NCBI RefSeq assembly: GCF_001544455.2
Contig: NZ_FCOC02000004.1
Coordinates: 1 to 64,000, forward strand
Source: Caballeronia sordidicola
GTDB taxonomy: Bacteria; Pseudomonadota; Gammaproteobacteria; Burkholderiales; Burkholderiaceae
DNA length: 64,000 nucleotides
Direction: 5' to 3'
Positions within the stretch are counted from its first letter, which is position 1, and the number at the start of each line of letters is the position of its first letter. The translations under genes and the position numbers were made by a program. This document shows, piece by piece, positions 9,584 to 19,589 of the stretch. The notes below the pieces were generated by a model that did no database searches, was not told where the DNA came from, and saw only the letters and a list, made by a program, of their open reading frames with translations.

Positions 9584-10684
9584 TTGACAACACAGCATGA
9601 CAAACTCGACGCTCGCAATTCAACCGTGCGCAACGTTGCGCGCGGAGACATATTACCGACCCGCACCGCGCGAGCCGCGCAGATCGATGAAACAAGCCGC
9701 GCCATCGACGCAGCCAACGAACATATTGCAAGCACCGTCCAGCAAGTACTGTCGACGAATGTCACGCAGGATCCCGTCACGTTGATGGAAACCATCAAGA
9801 CGTTGATGAACGGCCTTTCGCCCGATGAAACCGCGGCCTTGCGCAGCGTCATGCTGGAGGGCGACCCGGCGTTGTGGAATGCCCGCTCTTCGCGTCACCC
9901 GGACGACGAGTTGTCGCGTAACTGGCGCACGGGCGGTTATCCGTACCGGAACCTAATGTCGCGGCGCGGATATGAGAAGGAAAAGTACGCCCTGCAAGTG
10001 GAATTGTTGAAACTGCAGGCGTGGGTACGGGAAACGGGCGAACGTCTCGTGATCGTTTTCGAAGGGCGCGACGCGGCAGGCAAGGGCGGCGCCATCAAAC
10101 GGTTCATGGAACACATGAACCCGCGTGGCGCCCGCGTCGTCGCGCTGGAGAAGCCGTCGGAATCCGAGCGCGGCCAATGGTATTTCCAGCGATACGTCCA
10201 GCATCTTCCCACGGCGGGTGAGATCGTCTTGTTCGATCGTTCCTGGTACAACCGTGCGGGCGTCGAGCGTGTGATGGGCTTTTGCTCGGAAAATGAATAC
10301 ACCGATTTCATGCAACAGGTGCCGGAGTTTGAACGGCAACTGGTCCGCAGCGGAATACATGTCGTGAAGTTCTGGTTCTCGGTAAGCCGGGAAGAGCAAC
10401 GCCGGCGTTTCAAGGAACGCGAGATTCATCCGCTCAAGCAGTGGAAGTTGAGCCCTGTCGATCTTGCATCGCTGGACAAATGGGACGAGTACACCGAAGC
10501 CAAAGAGGCGATGTTCGCGCAAACGGACACGGCCGATTGTCCTTGGGCGGTGGTCCGGTCGGATTGCAAGAAGCGCGCGCGGCTCAATGCCATGCGTCAT
10601 ATCCTGCATAAGCTGCCGTATGCGAATCGGGATATTCGCGCAATCGGGACGGTCGATCCGTTGATCGTGGGGCGAGCCTTGTAA
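9584..10684 (+). CDS. ppk2: Polyphosphate kinase 2 family protein
   Basis: A 366-residue PPK2-type kinase that transfers phosphate between polyphosphate and nucleotides. The Walker A loop GRDAAGKGGAIK lies at about residues 161-172, and the Walker B plus lid segment FDRSWYNRAGVERVMGF at about 217-233; EREIHPLKQWKLSPVDL also fits the family. About 110 residues of poorly conserved sequence precede the core. No ATG fits: a TTG at 9584 follows AAGGA by eight bases and is the best start. A terminator follows directly. Whether it favours GDP, ADP or AMP cannot be told from the sequence. Confidence 0.9.
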   Translation: MTTQHDKLDARNSTVRNVARGDILPTRTARAAQIDETSRAIDAANEHIASTVQQVLSTNVTQDPVTLMETIKTLMNGLSPDETAALRSVMLEGDPALWNARSSRHPDDELSRNWRTGGYPYRNLMSRRGYEKEKYALQVELLKLQAWVRETGERLVIVFEGRDAAGKGGAIKRFMEHMNPRGARVVALEKPSESERGQWYFQRYVQHLPTAGEIVLFDRSWYNRAGVERVMGFCSENEYTDFMQQVPEFERQLVRSGIHVVKFWFSVSREEQRRRFKEREIHPLKQWKLSPVDLASLDKWDEYTEAKEAMFAQTDTADCPWAVVRSDCKKRARLNAMRHILHKLPYANRDIRAIGTVDPLIVGRAL

Positions 10685-10710
10685 GTTTGCAGGCTGAGAT
10701 AAAGGTATTT

Positions 10711-10746
10711 CGGGCGTAAGTGCGATAAGTGCTTACGCCCGTTTTG
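10711..10746 (+). terminator. Intrinsic terminator after the PPK2 gene
   Basis: A perfect 10-bp stem (CGGGCGTAAG / CTTACGCCCG) with an 11-nt loop, followed by TTTT, 26 bases after the stop codon. Confidence 0.85.
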
Positions 10747-10932
10747 CGTTCTGGCGCGCGGATTGTCCGCAACGCACCAGCCCGGTATTTCCCATACAGG
10801 TAGCACGAGTACCACCCTAACTCCATGTTTTATATCGGTTTTTGCTTGGAGCGGCAGCGCAGCGCGCCGTTGTGCGTGGCATAATCATCAAACCAAAAAA
10901 CATACCCCGCAGTTACAACCGTTCAAAAGACC

Positions 10933-12342
10933 ATGGCCCAGACTCTCTATGACAAGTTGTGGAATTCGCATGTGATCCACACCGAGGACGACGGCACGTC
11001 CATTTTGTATATCGATCGTCATTTGCTGCATGAAGTGACCAGCCCGCAAGCGTTCGAGGGACTGAAGCTCGCTGAACGGCCAGTCTGGCGAATCAGCGCG
11101 AACCTGGCGGTGTCGGATCACAACGTGCCGACCACCGACCGTTCACACGGCATCGCCGATCCTATCTCGAAGCTGCAAGTCGATACGCTCGACGACAACT
11201 GCGACGCCTACGGCATTACGCAGTTCAAGATGAACGACTTGCGCCAGGGCATCGTGCATATCATCGGGCCGGAACAGGGCGCCACGCTGCCGGGCATGAC
11301 CATAGTCTGCGGCGATTCGCATACTTCAACGCACGGTGCGTTTGGCGCGCTGGCGCACGGCATTGGCACGTCGGAAGTCGAACACGTCCTCGCCACGCAA
11401 ACGCTGCTGCAAAAGAAGAGCAAGAACATGCTCGTCAAGGTGGAAGGGCCGTTGCCGCGCGGCTGCACGGCCAAAGATATCGTGCTGGCGATCATCGGCA
11501 AGATCGGAACGGCCGGCGGCACGGGTTATGCCATCGAATTCGGCGGATCGACCATTCGGGCGCTGTCCATGGAAGGCCGCATGACAGTCTGCAACATGGC
11601 TATCGAGGCGGGCGCGCGGGCTGGCATGGTCGCTGTCGATGAAACCACCATCAACTACCTGAAAGATCGTCCGTTTTCGCCGCAGGGCGTGGAATTCGAG
11701 CAGGCGGCCACGTATTGGCGCTCGTTCAAGTCGGACGCGGACGCGAAATTCGATCGCGTGGTGGAGTTGAATGCGGCCGAGATCGTGCCGCAAGTGACGT
11801 GGGGTACGTCGCCGGAAATGGTGACGTCCATCGACGGCCGCGTGCCCGATCCCGAACGCGAGAAGGACCCGGTCAAGCGCGATGCGATTGAACGCGCGTT
11901 GAAATACATGGCGCTCGAACCGAACACGCCGATGCAATCCATCAAGCCGGACAAGATTTTTATCGGTTCGTGCACGAATGCGCGGATCGAGGACTTGCGC
12001 GCGGCGGCGTATGTGGTGAAGACGCTCGGCCGCCGCGTGGCGTCGAATATTCGTCTGGCGATGGTCGTGCCGGGCTCGGGTCTCGTAAAGGCGCAAGCCG
12101 AGCGCGAAGGGTTGGACAAGGTGTTTATCGACGCTGGTTTTCAGTGGCGCGAACCCGGTTGCTCGATGTGTCTCGCCATGAACGCAGACCGGCTGGATCC
12201 GGGCGAACGGTGCGCGTCCACGTCGAATCGCAATTTCGAAGGACGTCAGGGCGCGGGCGGCCGCACGCATCTGGTGAGCCCGGCAATGGCGGCGGCAGCG
12301 GCCATCGAGGGCCATTTCGTCGATATTCGCGAGCTCGCATGA
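10933..12342 (+). CDS. leuC: 3-isopropylmalate dehydratase large subunit
   Basis: A 469-residue aconitase-family subunit that isomerises 2-isopropylmalate to 3-isopropylmalate with LeuD in leucine synthesis. The 4Fe-4S ligands are visible as the Cys of [16 protein letters not shown] and the two Cys of [31 protein letters not shown] and the final [20 protein letters not shown] are conserved. The stop codon overlaps the ATG of the small lipoprotein gene (ATGA), so the two are translationally coupled. Confidence 0.97.
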   Translation: MAQTLYDKLWNSHVIHTEDDGTSILYIDRHLLHEVTSPQAFEGLKLAERPVWRISANLAVSDHNVPTTDRSHGIADPISKLQVDTLDDNCDAYGITQFKMNDLRQGIVHIIGPEQGATLPGMTIVCGDSHTSTHGAFGALAHGIGTSEVEHVLATQTLLQKKSKNMLVKVEGPLPRGCTAKDIVLAIIGKIGTAGGTGYAIEFGGSTIRALSMEGRMTVCNMAIEAGARAGMVAVDETTINYLKDRPFSPQGVEFEQAATYWRSFKSDADAKFDRVVELNAAEIVPQVTWGTSPEMVTSIDGRVPDPEREKDPVKRDAIERALKYMALEPNTPMQSIKPDKIFIGSCTNARIEDLRAAAYVVKTLGRRVASNIRLAMVVPGSGLVKAQAEREGLDKVFIDAGFQWREPGCSMCLAMNADRLDPGERCASTSNRNFEGRQGAGGRTHLVSPAMAAAAAIEGHFVDIRELA

Positions 12343-12467
12343 AACGCGTCGCAATCTGGCTTGCGCTGATGGGCGTTGTACTCGGCGCCGCGGCCTGCAA
12401 CACGGTTCACGGCTTCGGCGAGGACATGCGCGCCACCGGCAACGCAATCAGCAACGCGGTCAAATAA
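12339..12467 (+). CDS. Entericidin A/B-like small lipoprotein
   Basis: A 42-residue protein with a lipoprotein signal: [20 protein letters not shown], with a lipobox (GAAAC) ending at Cys20. The mature part is only about 23 residues and reads [20 protein letters not shown], the amphipathic EcnA/EcnB pattern. Entericidins are small envelope lipoproteins related to cell lysis or stress. Its ATG overlaps the leuC stop and its stop is 19 bases before leuD, so it is embedded in the leucine operon. This arrangement is common in Burkholderia but its reason is unknown. Confidence 0.85.
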   Translation: MKRVAIWLALMGVVLGAAACNTVHGFGEDMRATGNAISNAVK

Positions 12468-12486
12468 ACCAAACCGGTTACGGATC

Positions 12487-13137
12487 ATGGAAAAATTCAC
12501 TGTACATAGCGGGCTCGTGGCGCCGCTGGATCGTGCAAACGTCGATACCGACGCGATCATCCCGAAGCAGTTTTTGAAGTCGATCAAGCGCACGGGTTTC
12601 GGCCCGAATGCCTTCGACGAATGGCGTTACCTGGATGTCGGCGAACCCGGCCAGGACAATTCGAAGCGTCCGCTGAACCCGGATTTCGTGCTGAATCAGG
12701 CGCGCTACAAGGGCGCGTCGATCTTGCTGACGCGCGAGAATTTCGGTTGCGGCAGCTCGCGCGAACATGCGCCGTGGGCGCTGGACCAATACGGTTTTCG
12801 AGCGATCATCGCGCCGAGTTTCGCGGATATCTTCTATAACAACTGCTTCAAGAATGGCCTGCTGCCGATCGTGCTGACGGAAAGCCAGGTCGACAAGCTG
12901 TTCAACGAAACCTACGCATTCAACGGCTTCACACTGACCGTGGACCTCGAGCGTCAGGTCGTGCTGACGGGCAACGGCACGGAATATCCGTTCGACGTAC
13001 CGGGCTTTCGCAAGTTCTGCCTGCTGAATGGTTTCGACGATATCGCCCTGACGCTGCGCCACGCCGACAAGATCCGGCAATTCGAAAACGAGCGTCTCGT
13101 CACGCAACCGTGGCTGAACAATCGCCTCGTGCGCTAA
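12487..13137 (+). CDS. leuD: 3-isopropylmalate dehydratase small subunit
   Basis: A 216-residue swivel-domain subunit that completes the isopropylmalate isomerase with LeuC. Family segments include [20 protein letters not shown] near the N-terminus, [20 protein letters not shown] and the [16 protein letters not shown] loop. ATG 12487 gives the standard N-terminus MEKFTVHSG; a longer frame from 12376 would run through the lipoprotein gene. The ribosome binding site is weak, consistent with coupling to the upstream genes. Confidence 0.96.
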   Translation: MEKFTVHSGLVAPLDRANVDTDAIIPKQFLKSIKRTGFGPNAFDEWRYLDVGEPGQDNSKRPLNPDFVLNQARYKGASILLTRENFGCGSSREHAPWALDQYGFRAIIAPSFADIFYNNCFKNGLLPIVLTESQVDKLFNETYAFNGFTLTVDLERQVVLTGNGTEYPFDVPGFRKFCLLNGFDDIALTLRHADKIRQFENERLVTQPWLNNRLVR

Positions 13138-13168
13138 GAACCAAACAACCAAGACCCAAGGAAACACC

Positions 13169-14236
13169 ATGAAGATTGCAGTGCTGCCCGGCGATGGCAT
13201 CGGTCCGGAAATCATCAAGGAAGCTGTCAAGGTCCTGAACGCGCTTGGCGAGAAGTTCGAGATCGAAGAAGCGCCGGTCGGTGGCGCGGGTTACGAGGCG
13301 AGCGGCCATCCGCTGCCGGACGCAACGCTCGCGCTGGCGAAGGCATCGGATGCGATCCTGTTCGGCGCGGTCGGCGACTGGAAATACGATTCGCTCGAGC
13401 GCGCACTGCGTCCCGAGCAAGCCATTCTGGGCCTGCGCAAGCATCTGCAATTGTTCGCGAATTTCCGGCCAGCGATTTGTTATCCGCAACTGACGGCGGC
13501 TTCGTCGCTGAAACCGGAGATTGTTGCCGGGCTGGATATTTTGATCATCCGCGAACTGAATGGCGATATCTATTTCGGCCAGCCGCGCGGCGTGCGGTCA
13601 TCGCCGGATGGCTTGTTCGAAGGCGCGAAGGAAGGCTTCGACACCATGCGTTATTCCGAGCCGGAAGTGCGCCGCATTGCGCACGTCGCGTTTCAGGCTG
13701 CGCAAAAGCGCGCGAAGAAACTGACGAGCGTCGACAAGGCGAACGTGCTCGAAACGTCGCAATTGTGGCGCGACGTGATGATCGATGTATCGAAGGAATA
13801 TGCGGACGTCGAGCTGTCGCACATGTACGTGGACAACGCGGCCATGCAGCTGGTAAAGGCGCCGAAAGCGTTCGACGTGGTCGTGACGGGCAACATGTTC
13901 GGCGACATTCTCTCGGACGAAGCGGCCATGTTGACGGGGTCTATCGGCATGTTGCCTTCGGCTTCCCTCGACAAGAACAACAAGGGCTTGTACGAACCAT
14001 CGCATGGTTCGGCGCCGGATATCGCGGGCAAGGGCGTGGCGAATCCGCTCGCAACCATCCTTTCCGCCGCAATGATGCTGCGTTATTCGCTCGGCAAGAC
14101 GGAGCAGGCGGATCGCATTGAAACGGCGGTGAAGAAGGTGCTGGCGCAAGGTTTCCGTACCGGCGATATCGCCACGCAAGACGGCCGCACGGTCGGTACG
14201 AAGGAAATGGGCGACGCGGTTCTCGCGGCGCTTTAA
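13169..14236 (+). CDS. leuB: 3-isopropylmalate dehydrogenase
   Basis: A 355-residue NAD-dependent dehydrogenase that oxidatively decarboxylates 3-isopropylmalate, the last pathway-specific step before transamination to leucine. The N-terminus [15 protein letters not shown], the substrate loop [16 protein letters not shown] and the NAD-binding [18 protein letters not shown] are conserved. A good AAGGAAA ribosome binding site precedes the ATG. It closes the leuC-leuD-leuB unit. Confidence 0.97.
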   Translation: MKIAVLPGDGIGPEIIKEAVKVLNALGEKFEIEEAPVGGAGYEASGHPLPDATLALAKASDAILFGAVGDWKYDSLERALRPEQAILGLRKHLQLFANFRPAICYPQLTAASSLKPEIVAGLDILIIRELNGDIYFGQPRGVRSSPDGLFEGAKEGFDTMRYSEPEVRRIAHVAFQAAQKRAKKLTSVDKANVLETSQLWRDVMIDVSKEYADVELSHMYVDNAAMQLVKAPKAFDVVVTGNMFGDILSDEAAMLTGSIGMLPSASLDKNNKGLYEPSHGSAPDIAGKGVANPLATILSAAMMLRYSLGKTEQADRIETAVKKVLAQGFRTGDIATQDGRTVGTKEMGDAVLAAL

Positions 14237-14704
14237 GTTCCTGGAAATGGCAACGCGCTTTTCCGCTGAGCAAAGCGGCGAAAAATTCCGGTGGAAAAGC
14301 GTCTCGCGATCGGGGTGTTATCAAGATACGGTCGATCGCGATATTTCATCTCGATTCGTGGCTTTTGGCGCATGAACCACGTCGAAACAGCGTGAAACGC
14401 TTGCGCAGAGCACGAAACGAGCACGAAATAGGTGGGTTATCGTGTAGACTCTTTTGTTATGGCGAAGATCTCTAAAATCTCTCAGGACTCGATTTCATGC
14501 GGCGGCATTGAAGGCGCCCGCACGATTCGTCTCGCCATTACGCGTTTGAACACACGCACGTGCCTCAAACGCATTACGAAAACCATTTCCCTCAAAACGA
14601 TCACGTTGCGCTGATCGCCTGCCGTGCCCGCCCATCTTCCCCGCGCGGTCACGCCGGCGGAGGGTCGGATCCAAGCGGGGAAGTGTCCAAACTAAAGGTT
14701 AGTC
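14237..14704 (+). other. Intergenic region leuB-asd with possible structured leader
   Basis: A 468-bp gap. It holds an imperfect hairpin closed by CGCTTTTCC (14256-14264) and GGAAAAGCG (14293-14301) just after leuB, an open frame ending at 14614, and a 9-bp inverted repeat CTTCCCCGC / GCGGGGAAG (14636-14644 with 14675-14683) 21 bases before asd. The latter has no T-run, so it is not a classical terminator. Confidence 0.45.
14459..14614 (+). other. Possible Thr/Ile-rich leader peptide upstream of asd
   Basis: An open frame of 51 codons whose last 15 residues are KRITKTISLKTITLR, unusually rich in threonine and isoleucine, end products of the pathway that Asd feeds. It stops 22 bases before a 9-bp stem-loop that precedes asd. 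There is no convincing ribosome binding site, so this is a speculative leader and may be chance. Confidence 0.2.
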
Positions 14705-15826
14705 ATGAACGTAGGTCTCGTTGGTTGGCGCGGCATGGTCGGCAGCGTCCTGATGCAGCGCATGCAGCAGGAAGGCGATTTCGACCTGATCGAACCGGTG
14801 TTTTTCAGCACCAGCAATGCGGGCGGCAATGCGCCGTCGTTCGCGAAAAACGAGACGAAACTCAAAGATGCGACAAGCATTGACGACCTGAAAAAGTGCG
14901 ACGCGATCATTACGTGCCAGGGCGGCGATTACACGAACGACGTGTATCCGAAGCTGCGCGCGGCCGGCTGGAAAGGTTACTGGATCGACGCGGCTTCGTC
15001 GCTGCGCATGAAGGACGACGCGGTCATCGTTCTTGATCCGGTGAACCTGAACGTCATCAAGGATTCGCTGGTCAAGGGCGGCCGGAATTTTATCGGCGGG
15101 AATTGCACGGTCAGCCTGATGCTGATGGCGCTCGGCGGCCTGTTCAATCACAAGCTGATCGAATGGACGACCGCCATGACGTATCAGGCGGCTTCCGGCG
15201 CGGGCGCGCAGAACATGCGCGAACTGCTGCAGCAAATGGGCGTGCTGTACGGGGCGGCCAAGGAAGATCTGGCGGACCCGGCATCGGCTATTCTGGATAT
15301 CGACAAGCGCGTTCTGGCGGCCATGTCGAGCGAACGCATGCCTGTTGACAACTTCGGCGTGCCGCTCGCGGGCTCGCTGATTCCGTGGATCGATAAAGAT
15401 CTCGGCAACGGCATGTCGAAGGAAGAATGGAAGGGCGGCGCGGAAACCAACAAGATTCTCGGGCTTCCCGCCATGGGCGAGCCAGGCTCGGTTCCGGTCG
15501 ATGGCCTGTGCGTGCGCATCGGCGCAATGCGTTGCCATTCGCAGGCGCTCACCATCAAGCTCACGAAGGACGTGCCGCTGGATGAGGTGCACGGCATTCT
15601 GGCATCGGCGAATGATTGGGTGAAGGTGGTCCCGAACGAACGTGAAGCGTCGATGCGCGATTTGTCGCCGGCGGTCGTTACGGGTTCGCTGACGGTGCCG
15701 GTCGGCCGTCTGCGCAAACTCGCGATGGGCGGCGAATATCTGTCCGCGTTCACCGTGGGCGACCAGTTGCTATGGGGCGCGGCCGAACCGCTGCGCCGGA
15801 TGCTTCGCATCCTGCTCGACAAGTAA
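14705..15826 (+). CDS. asd: Aspartate-semialdehyde dehydrogenase
   Basis: A 373-residue NADPH-dependent enzyme reducing aspartyl phosphate to aspartate semialdehyde, the branch point to lysine, diaminopimelate, threonine and methionine. The N-terminus [17 protein letters not shown] is the nucleotide-binding loop, and the catalytic cysteine is Cys134 in [17 protein letters not shown]. Length and motifs match the Gram-negative type. AAAGG precedes the start by a short spacer. An intrinsic terminator follows at 15866. Confidence 0.97.
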   Translation: MNVGLVGWRGMVGSVLMQRMQQEGDFDLIEPVFFSTSNAGGNAPSFAKNETKLKDATSIDDLKKCDAIITCQGGDYTNDVYPKLRAAGWKGYWIDAASSLRMKDDAVIVLDPVNLNVIKDSLVKGGRNFIGGNCTVSLMLMALGGLFNHKLIEWTTAMTYQAASGAGAQNMRELLQQMGVLYGAAKEDLADPASAILDIDKRVLAAMSSERMPVDNFGVPLAGSLIPWIDKDLGNGMSKEEWKGGAETNKILGLPAMGEPGSVPVDGLCVRIGAMRCHSQALTIKLTKDVPLDEVHGILASANDWVKVVPNEREASMRDLSPAVVTGSLTVPVGRLRKLAMGGEYLSAFTVGDQLLWGAAEPLRRMLRILLDK

Positions 15827-15865
15827 AGTAAACTACGCGCCACGACGCGCGGCTGTTCGATTGAA

Positions 15866-15890
15866 GCGTCGCGCTTGCGCGGCGCTTTTT
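15866..15890 (+). terminator. Intrinsic terminator after asd
   Basis: A 9-bp stem (GCGTCGCGC / GCGCGGCGC, one G-T pair) followed immediately by TTTTT. Confidence 0.8.
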
Positions 15891-15953
15891 CGTTTTGCGA
15901 CGGCGTTTCCGCGGTTCCGTTTCCTGTTTTCCGTCCACTCGCCTGGAGTTTCA

Positions 15954-18041
15954 ATGATCGTTCGTCCGAGTCGGCCACTTCGTTCGCAGCCCCGCCACGC
16001 CAGCCGTGCGCGGCGCACGGTGCTGATTGCGGCGAGCGTTGCGAGTGTGCTGCTCGGGACGTCTGTTTCATTCGATGCAATGGCTCAAGCCAGCGCTGCA
16101 TCCGCCACCGTGGCTGCATCGGACGCAGGCGCGGTCACGCAATACAGCGTGAAGCCCGGGCAATCGCTGAGCGATATCGCTACGCAGATCACAGGATCGA
16201 CCGATCGCGCCACGCGCGAAAAAATGGCCCGCGCGCTCTTCGATGCCAATCCGAACGCGTTCATGGGTCACGATCCAAGCCGGTTGAAACTGGGATCGGT
16301 TTTGAACGTGCCTCAGACAGATGGCGCGGCGAGCGCGGCGGAGGCTTCGGCTCCTGATGGCGCGGCGTCCGGTACGGCGGCGTCGGTGGCGTCCGTGGCG
16401 TCGGCGCCCACAGTCGGAGCAAGCGCTCCGGAAACCGCAGGTGCTCCAGCGGAGGCGGCATCGAATGTCACCGGTGGGCCGATAAGCGGCGCCGCGACCG
16501 CAACGAGCGATGCAAGCGCAGCAGCACCTGTCTCCGAGGCTCAGCCTACTGCGAGCGGCAGCGAAAGTACGCCGGCATCCACGCCGGCAGTGGCGTCGGC
16601 GCCCGCTGCGCCGCCGGTTGTGCCCGCGTCCACGGTGAGTCCTTCGGCCGCGCCGGCAAACGGGCCGATTGCCTGGATCATCGGCGTGATTGTGGCTATT
16701 GGCCTGCTTCTCATGGCAATGCGAGCCGGCAAGCGGCGCCGTGTCGCCGCAGCGCCAGCGGACGAACCCGTAACGCCGGACACGCCTGTTGTTCCACCGC
16801 CACCGGAAACGCCGCGCACCCTGGCGCACGAAGCCCCTTCGCATTCGGCGACAGGCGCTGCCGATCTGGAAGGCACGGCCGTGCAACGCGGGCAAGGTGA
16901 GTTGAACGTGGTCGCGGGCAGCATGGAAAACTACGATGCGGCCCAGGTCTTCGATTCCCCTACTGAAGACATGCCGCTCACGCCGAACGAAGCCGATCTC
17001 GACGATGCCGACGCAGCGCGCGTGACGTTGAGCACTGCTGCCCTGCCGCCCGAGCCAGAGGCGAAGCGTGCGCCGTTCATGCCGGATGCACCGGCGGCGC
17101 TTCATCGTGATTTCACGCCGCCACGGCCGGGCGCGGTCGAGGCGGCGCTGGCTGCTGAACGCGCTGCAGCAGAACACGCCGCAGCCCTGGAGCAAGCGAC
17201 GCGGGAGGCCATTGCCCGGGAAGCTGCCGTTCGGGAAGCGGAGGCGAGGGAGGCGGCGGCACGCGAGGCGGCTGCACGCGAGGCGGCTGCGCATGAGGCC
17301 GAAAGAGTGGAGGCTGAGGCGCGCGAAGCAGCAGTTCGGGAAGCCGAAGCCCACGAGGCCGCTACACGCGAAGCTGCGGCTCGAGAAGCCGAAGCTCGTG
17401 AAGCCGCTGCACAAGAAGCCACGATTCAGCCCCCCGATCACGCAACCGACTCCGATTCTTCCTACGACGACGAGCCATCCTCCGCCGCTTCGGGCCTTCC
17501 TCAACCCAAATTCCCGCAGGAAGCAATCGAAGCCTTGAGCGCGCTCGATTTCGGCTTGCCGCCTCGCCGGGAAGCGCCGCTTGAAACCGACCATCCCGCA
17601 GCGGCAGAACCACCCCAAATCGATCCAGCCACGATAATCCCGCAACCCATCGCCGATCCCGCCGTGTTCGATCGTCAGAACGAGCAGCATCGTCATCCCG
17701 ATGCGCCGTCCGGGCCGTCTGCGGAATCGGCCGCCGGGCAAATCGAAACGGGGACGGCCGGCGCGGCCTCGGTGGCCGGTCTGGGAGCCTCGCGCTTCGG
17801 GCCGTTGAGCCTCGACTTCGACTACGACTCGCCCGCAAGCCAGACCGAGCCGCTGCCTGCATTCACCCCGGAGCAGATTGCAACCATCGCTCGCAACAAG
17901 CTGGAACTGGCTGTCGAATACATCGAACTCGGCGACTTGTCCGGCGCGCGCACGCTGTTGCAGGAAGTCATCGAATCCAACGATCCAGCCACGCGCCAGC
18001 CCGCCGCCACGCTGTTATCCACACTGGCGCCGCTTTCCTGA
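15954..18041 (+). CDS. fimV: FimV/TspA-like envelope protein with Ala/Glu coiled coil
   Basis: A 695-residue protein. A basic N-terminus and hydrophobic signal segment (about 20-45) is followed by a LysM-like region (about 63-120; [18 protein letters not shown]). Next come a Ser/Ala/Pro-rich linker, a membrane span (about 238-256) and a charged alanine/glutamate heptad-like repeat of REAEAREAA type (about 400-489). The last 60 residues ([20 protein letters not shown] to the end) form the conserved FimV C-terminal domain. FimV proteins bind peptidoglycan and organise polar assembly of type IV pili and related machinery. ATG 15954 has a GGAG site; an upstream start would overlap the terminator. 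truA follows one base after the stop. Confidence 0.82.
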   Translation: MIVRPSRPLRSQPRHASRARRTVLIAASVASVLLGTSVSFDAMAQASAASATVAASDAGAVTQYSVKPGQSLSDIATQITGSTDRATREKMARALFDANPNAFMGHDPSRLKLGSVLNVPQTDGAASAAEASAPDGAASGTAASVASVASAPTVGASAPETAGAPAEAASNVTGGPISGAATATSDASAAAPVSEAQPTASGSESTPASTPAVASAPAAPPVVPASTVSPSAAPANGPIAWIIGVIVAIGLLLMAMRAGKRRRVAAAPADEPVTPDTPVVPPPPETPRTLAHEAPSHSATGAADLEGTAVQRGQGELNVVAGSMENYDAAQVFDSPTEDMPLTPNEADLDDADAARVTLSTAALPPEPEAKRAPFMPDAPAALHRDFTPPRPGAVEAALAAERAAAEHAAALEQATREAIAREAAVREAEAREAAAREAAAREAAAHEAERVEAEAREAAVREAEAHEAATREAAAREAEAREAAAQEATIQPPDHATDSDSSYDDEPSSAASGLPQPKFPQEAIEALSALDFGLPPRREAPLETDHPAAAEPPQIDPATIIPQPIADPAVFDRQNEQHRHPDAPSGPSAESAAGQIETGTAGAASVAGLGASRFGPLSLDFDYDSPASQTEPLPAFTPEQIATIARNKLELAVEYIELGDLSGARTLLQEVIESNDPATRQPAATLLSTLAPLS

Positions 18042-18042
18042 T

Positions 18043-18894
18043 ATGCCCTTGAAACGCATTGCACTTGGTATCCAGTACGACGGTTCGGCGTTCAGCGGCT
18101 GGCAGACACAATCCGACGTCGAGACCGTGCAGGACGTGCTCGAACATGCGCTCGGCAAGTTCATGCAGACGCGCGTGCAGACGGTTGTCGCGGGACGCAC
18201 GGATGCGGGTGTTCATGCGCTAGGTCAGGTCGTTCATTTCGATACCGAGCTCGACCGTACCGACTTTGCCTGGGTTCGCGGAACGAACGCGTATTTGCCG
18301 CACAGTGTCGCGGTCCAGTGGGCGCGCCCGATGCCCGACGATTTCCACGCGCGCTTCGGCGCGTTCGAGCGCACGTATTACTACGCGCTGTACGTGAACC
18401 CCGTTCGCTCGCCTATGATCCCCGGCCGCGCCGGCTGGTGCTACGCGCCGCTCGACGCCGACGCAATGCGCGAGGCGGCGGCCAGCATTATCGGCAAGCA
18501 TGATTTCACGGCGTTTCGATCGTCCGAGTGCCAGGCGAAGACGCCGGTGAAATACTTGCATCAGATCGACATTGTGGAGCAGGGCGATTTCATCCACTTC
18601 CGCTTTCGCGCAAACGCGTTTTTGCATCACATGGTGCGCAACCTGATGGGATGTTTCGTCGCGATTGGCCGTGGCAAGCATCCGCCTTCTTGGATGCGCG
18701 AATTGCTGGAGGCGCGCGATCGCAAGCGCGCCGCGCCGACCTTCATGCCCGACGGCCTCTATCTGGCCGAGGTCGGCTATCCTGAGCACTTCGCCGTGCC
18801 CGCGCCGTGTCTGGGAAGCTACCCGTGGAGCGCGGTCTGGCAAGAAATCGAACGTGGACGAGAGCGTGAACGTGAACAATCAGGATCTGCATAG
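18043..18894 (+). CDS. truA: tRNA pseudouridine(38-40) synthase
   Basis: A 283-residue enzyme that converts U38, U39 and U40 in the anticodon arm of many tRNAs to pseudouridine. The catalytic aspartate lies in [20 protein letters not shown], and [19 protein letters not shown] is conserved near the C-terminus. ATG 18043 gives the family N-terminus [20 protein letters not shown]. The gene begins one base after fimV and its 3' end overlaps trpF, which indicates cotranscription. Confidence 0.96.
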   Translation: MPLKRIALGIQYDGSAFSGWQTQSDVETVQDVLEHALGKFMQTRVQTVVAGRTDAGVHALGQVVHFDTELDRTDFAWVRGTNAYLPHSVAVQWARPMPDDFHARFGAFERTYYYALYVNPVRSPMIPGRAGWCYAPLDADAMREAAASIIGKHDFTAFRSSECQAKTPVKYLHQIDIVEQGDFIHFRFRANAFLHHMVRNLMGCFVAIGRGKHPPSWMRELLEARDRKRAAPTFMPDGLYLAEVGYPEHFAVPAPCLGSYPWSAVWQEIERGREREREQSGSA

Positions 18895-19540
18895 AACGCG
18901 CATCAAGCTGTGTGGTCTGTCGAAGACGGAAGACGTCGATACCGCCGTCGACCTGGGCGCCGACGCCGTCGGTTTCGTGTTTTATCCGCCGAGCCCGAGA
19001 TCGGTCAGCGTCGGCCAGGCGATAGATCTGGCGGAACGCGTGCCGCCGCTGGTGTCGGCCGTGGGTTTGTTCGTCAACGCGACGCCGGAATGGATTCGCG
19101 AAGTGACGTCGAATGTGAGATTGTCCCTGCTGCAATTTCATGGCGACGAAACCCCGGCCCAATGCGCCGCGCTTGCCGAAGTCGCCGGTTTGCCGTGGTG
19201 GCGGGCGGTTCGGGTAGGGCCCGATGCCAACGCACGCGATTTGGTAGAATCATCTCTCAATTATTCAGCAGCCAGCGGTTTGCTTCTCGACGCTTTTGTC
19301 GATGGCTACGGTGGCGGTGGAAAGGTATTCGATTGGTCACTTATCCCAACAGATCTCGGGCATCGGGCCGTTTTGAGTGGTGGGTTGAACGCGCAAAACG
19401 TCCATGAGGCCATCCGGCTCGTGCGGCCCTACGCGGTCGATGTCTCCAGCGGCATCGAAGTAGCGGGGGCCAGGGGCGTGAAGGATCACGCCCGAATGGC
19501 GGCGTTCGTACGCGCGGTGCGTGAAGCGGATGCCGGATGA
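18866..19540 (+). CDS. trpF: Phosphoribosylanthranilate isomerase
   Basis: A TIM-barrel enzyme of about 224 residues that isomerises N-(5-phosphoribosyl)anthranilate in tryptophan synthesis. [12 protein letters not shown] holds the catalytic cysteine, [15 protein letters not shown] and LLLDAF are conserved, and [13 protein letters not shown] with VDVSSGIE bind phosphate. No ATG exists at the expected start: GTG codons at 18854, 18866 and 18872 are all possible and all overlap truA. I chose 18866 by length and position, so the N-terminus is uncertain by about six residues. Confidence 0.93.
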   Translation: MNVNNQDLHRTRIKLCGLSKTEDVDTAVDLGADAVGFVFYPPSPRSVSVGQAIDLAERVPPLVSAVGLFVNATPEWIREVTSNVRLSLLQFHGDETPAQCAALAEVAGLPWWRAVRVGPDANARDLVESSLNYSAASGLLLDAFVDGYGGGGKVFDWSLIPTDLGHRAVLSGGLNAQNVHEAIRLVRPYAVDVSSGIEVAGARGVKDHARMAAFVRAVREADAG

Positions 19541-19589
19541 TCAACGCGGACAAGCGCAACGCTTCCCGCGGACCGAGAGAGTGACATAC

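Noticed and set aside
14256-14301. Inverted repeat after leuB as a terminator
   Set aside because: The arms match over 9 bp but no T-run follows, so termination is not supported.
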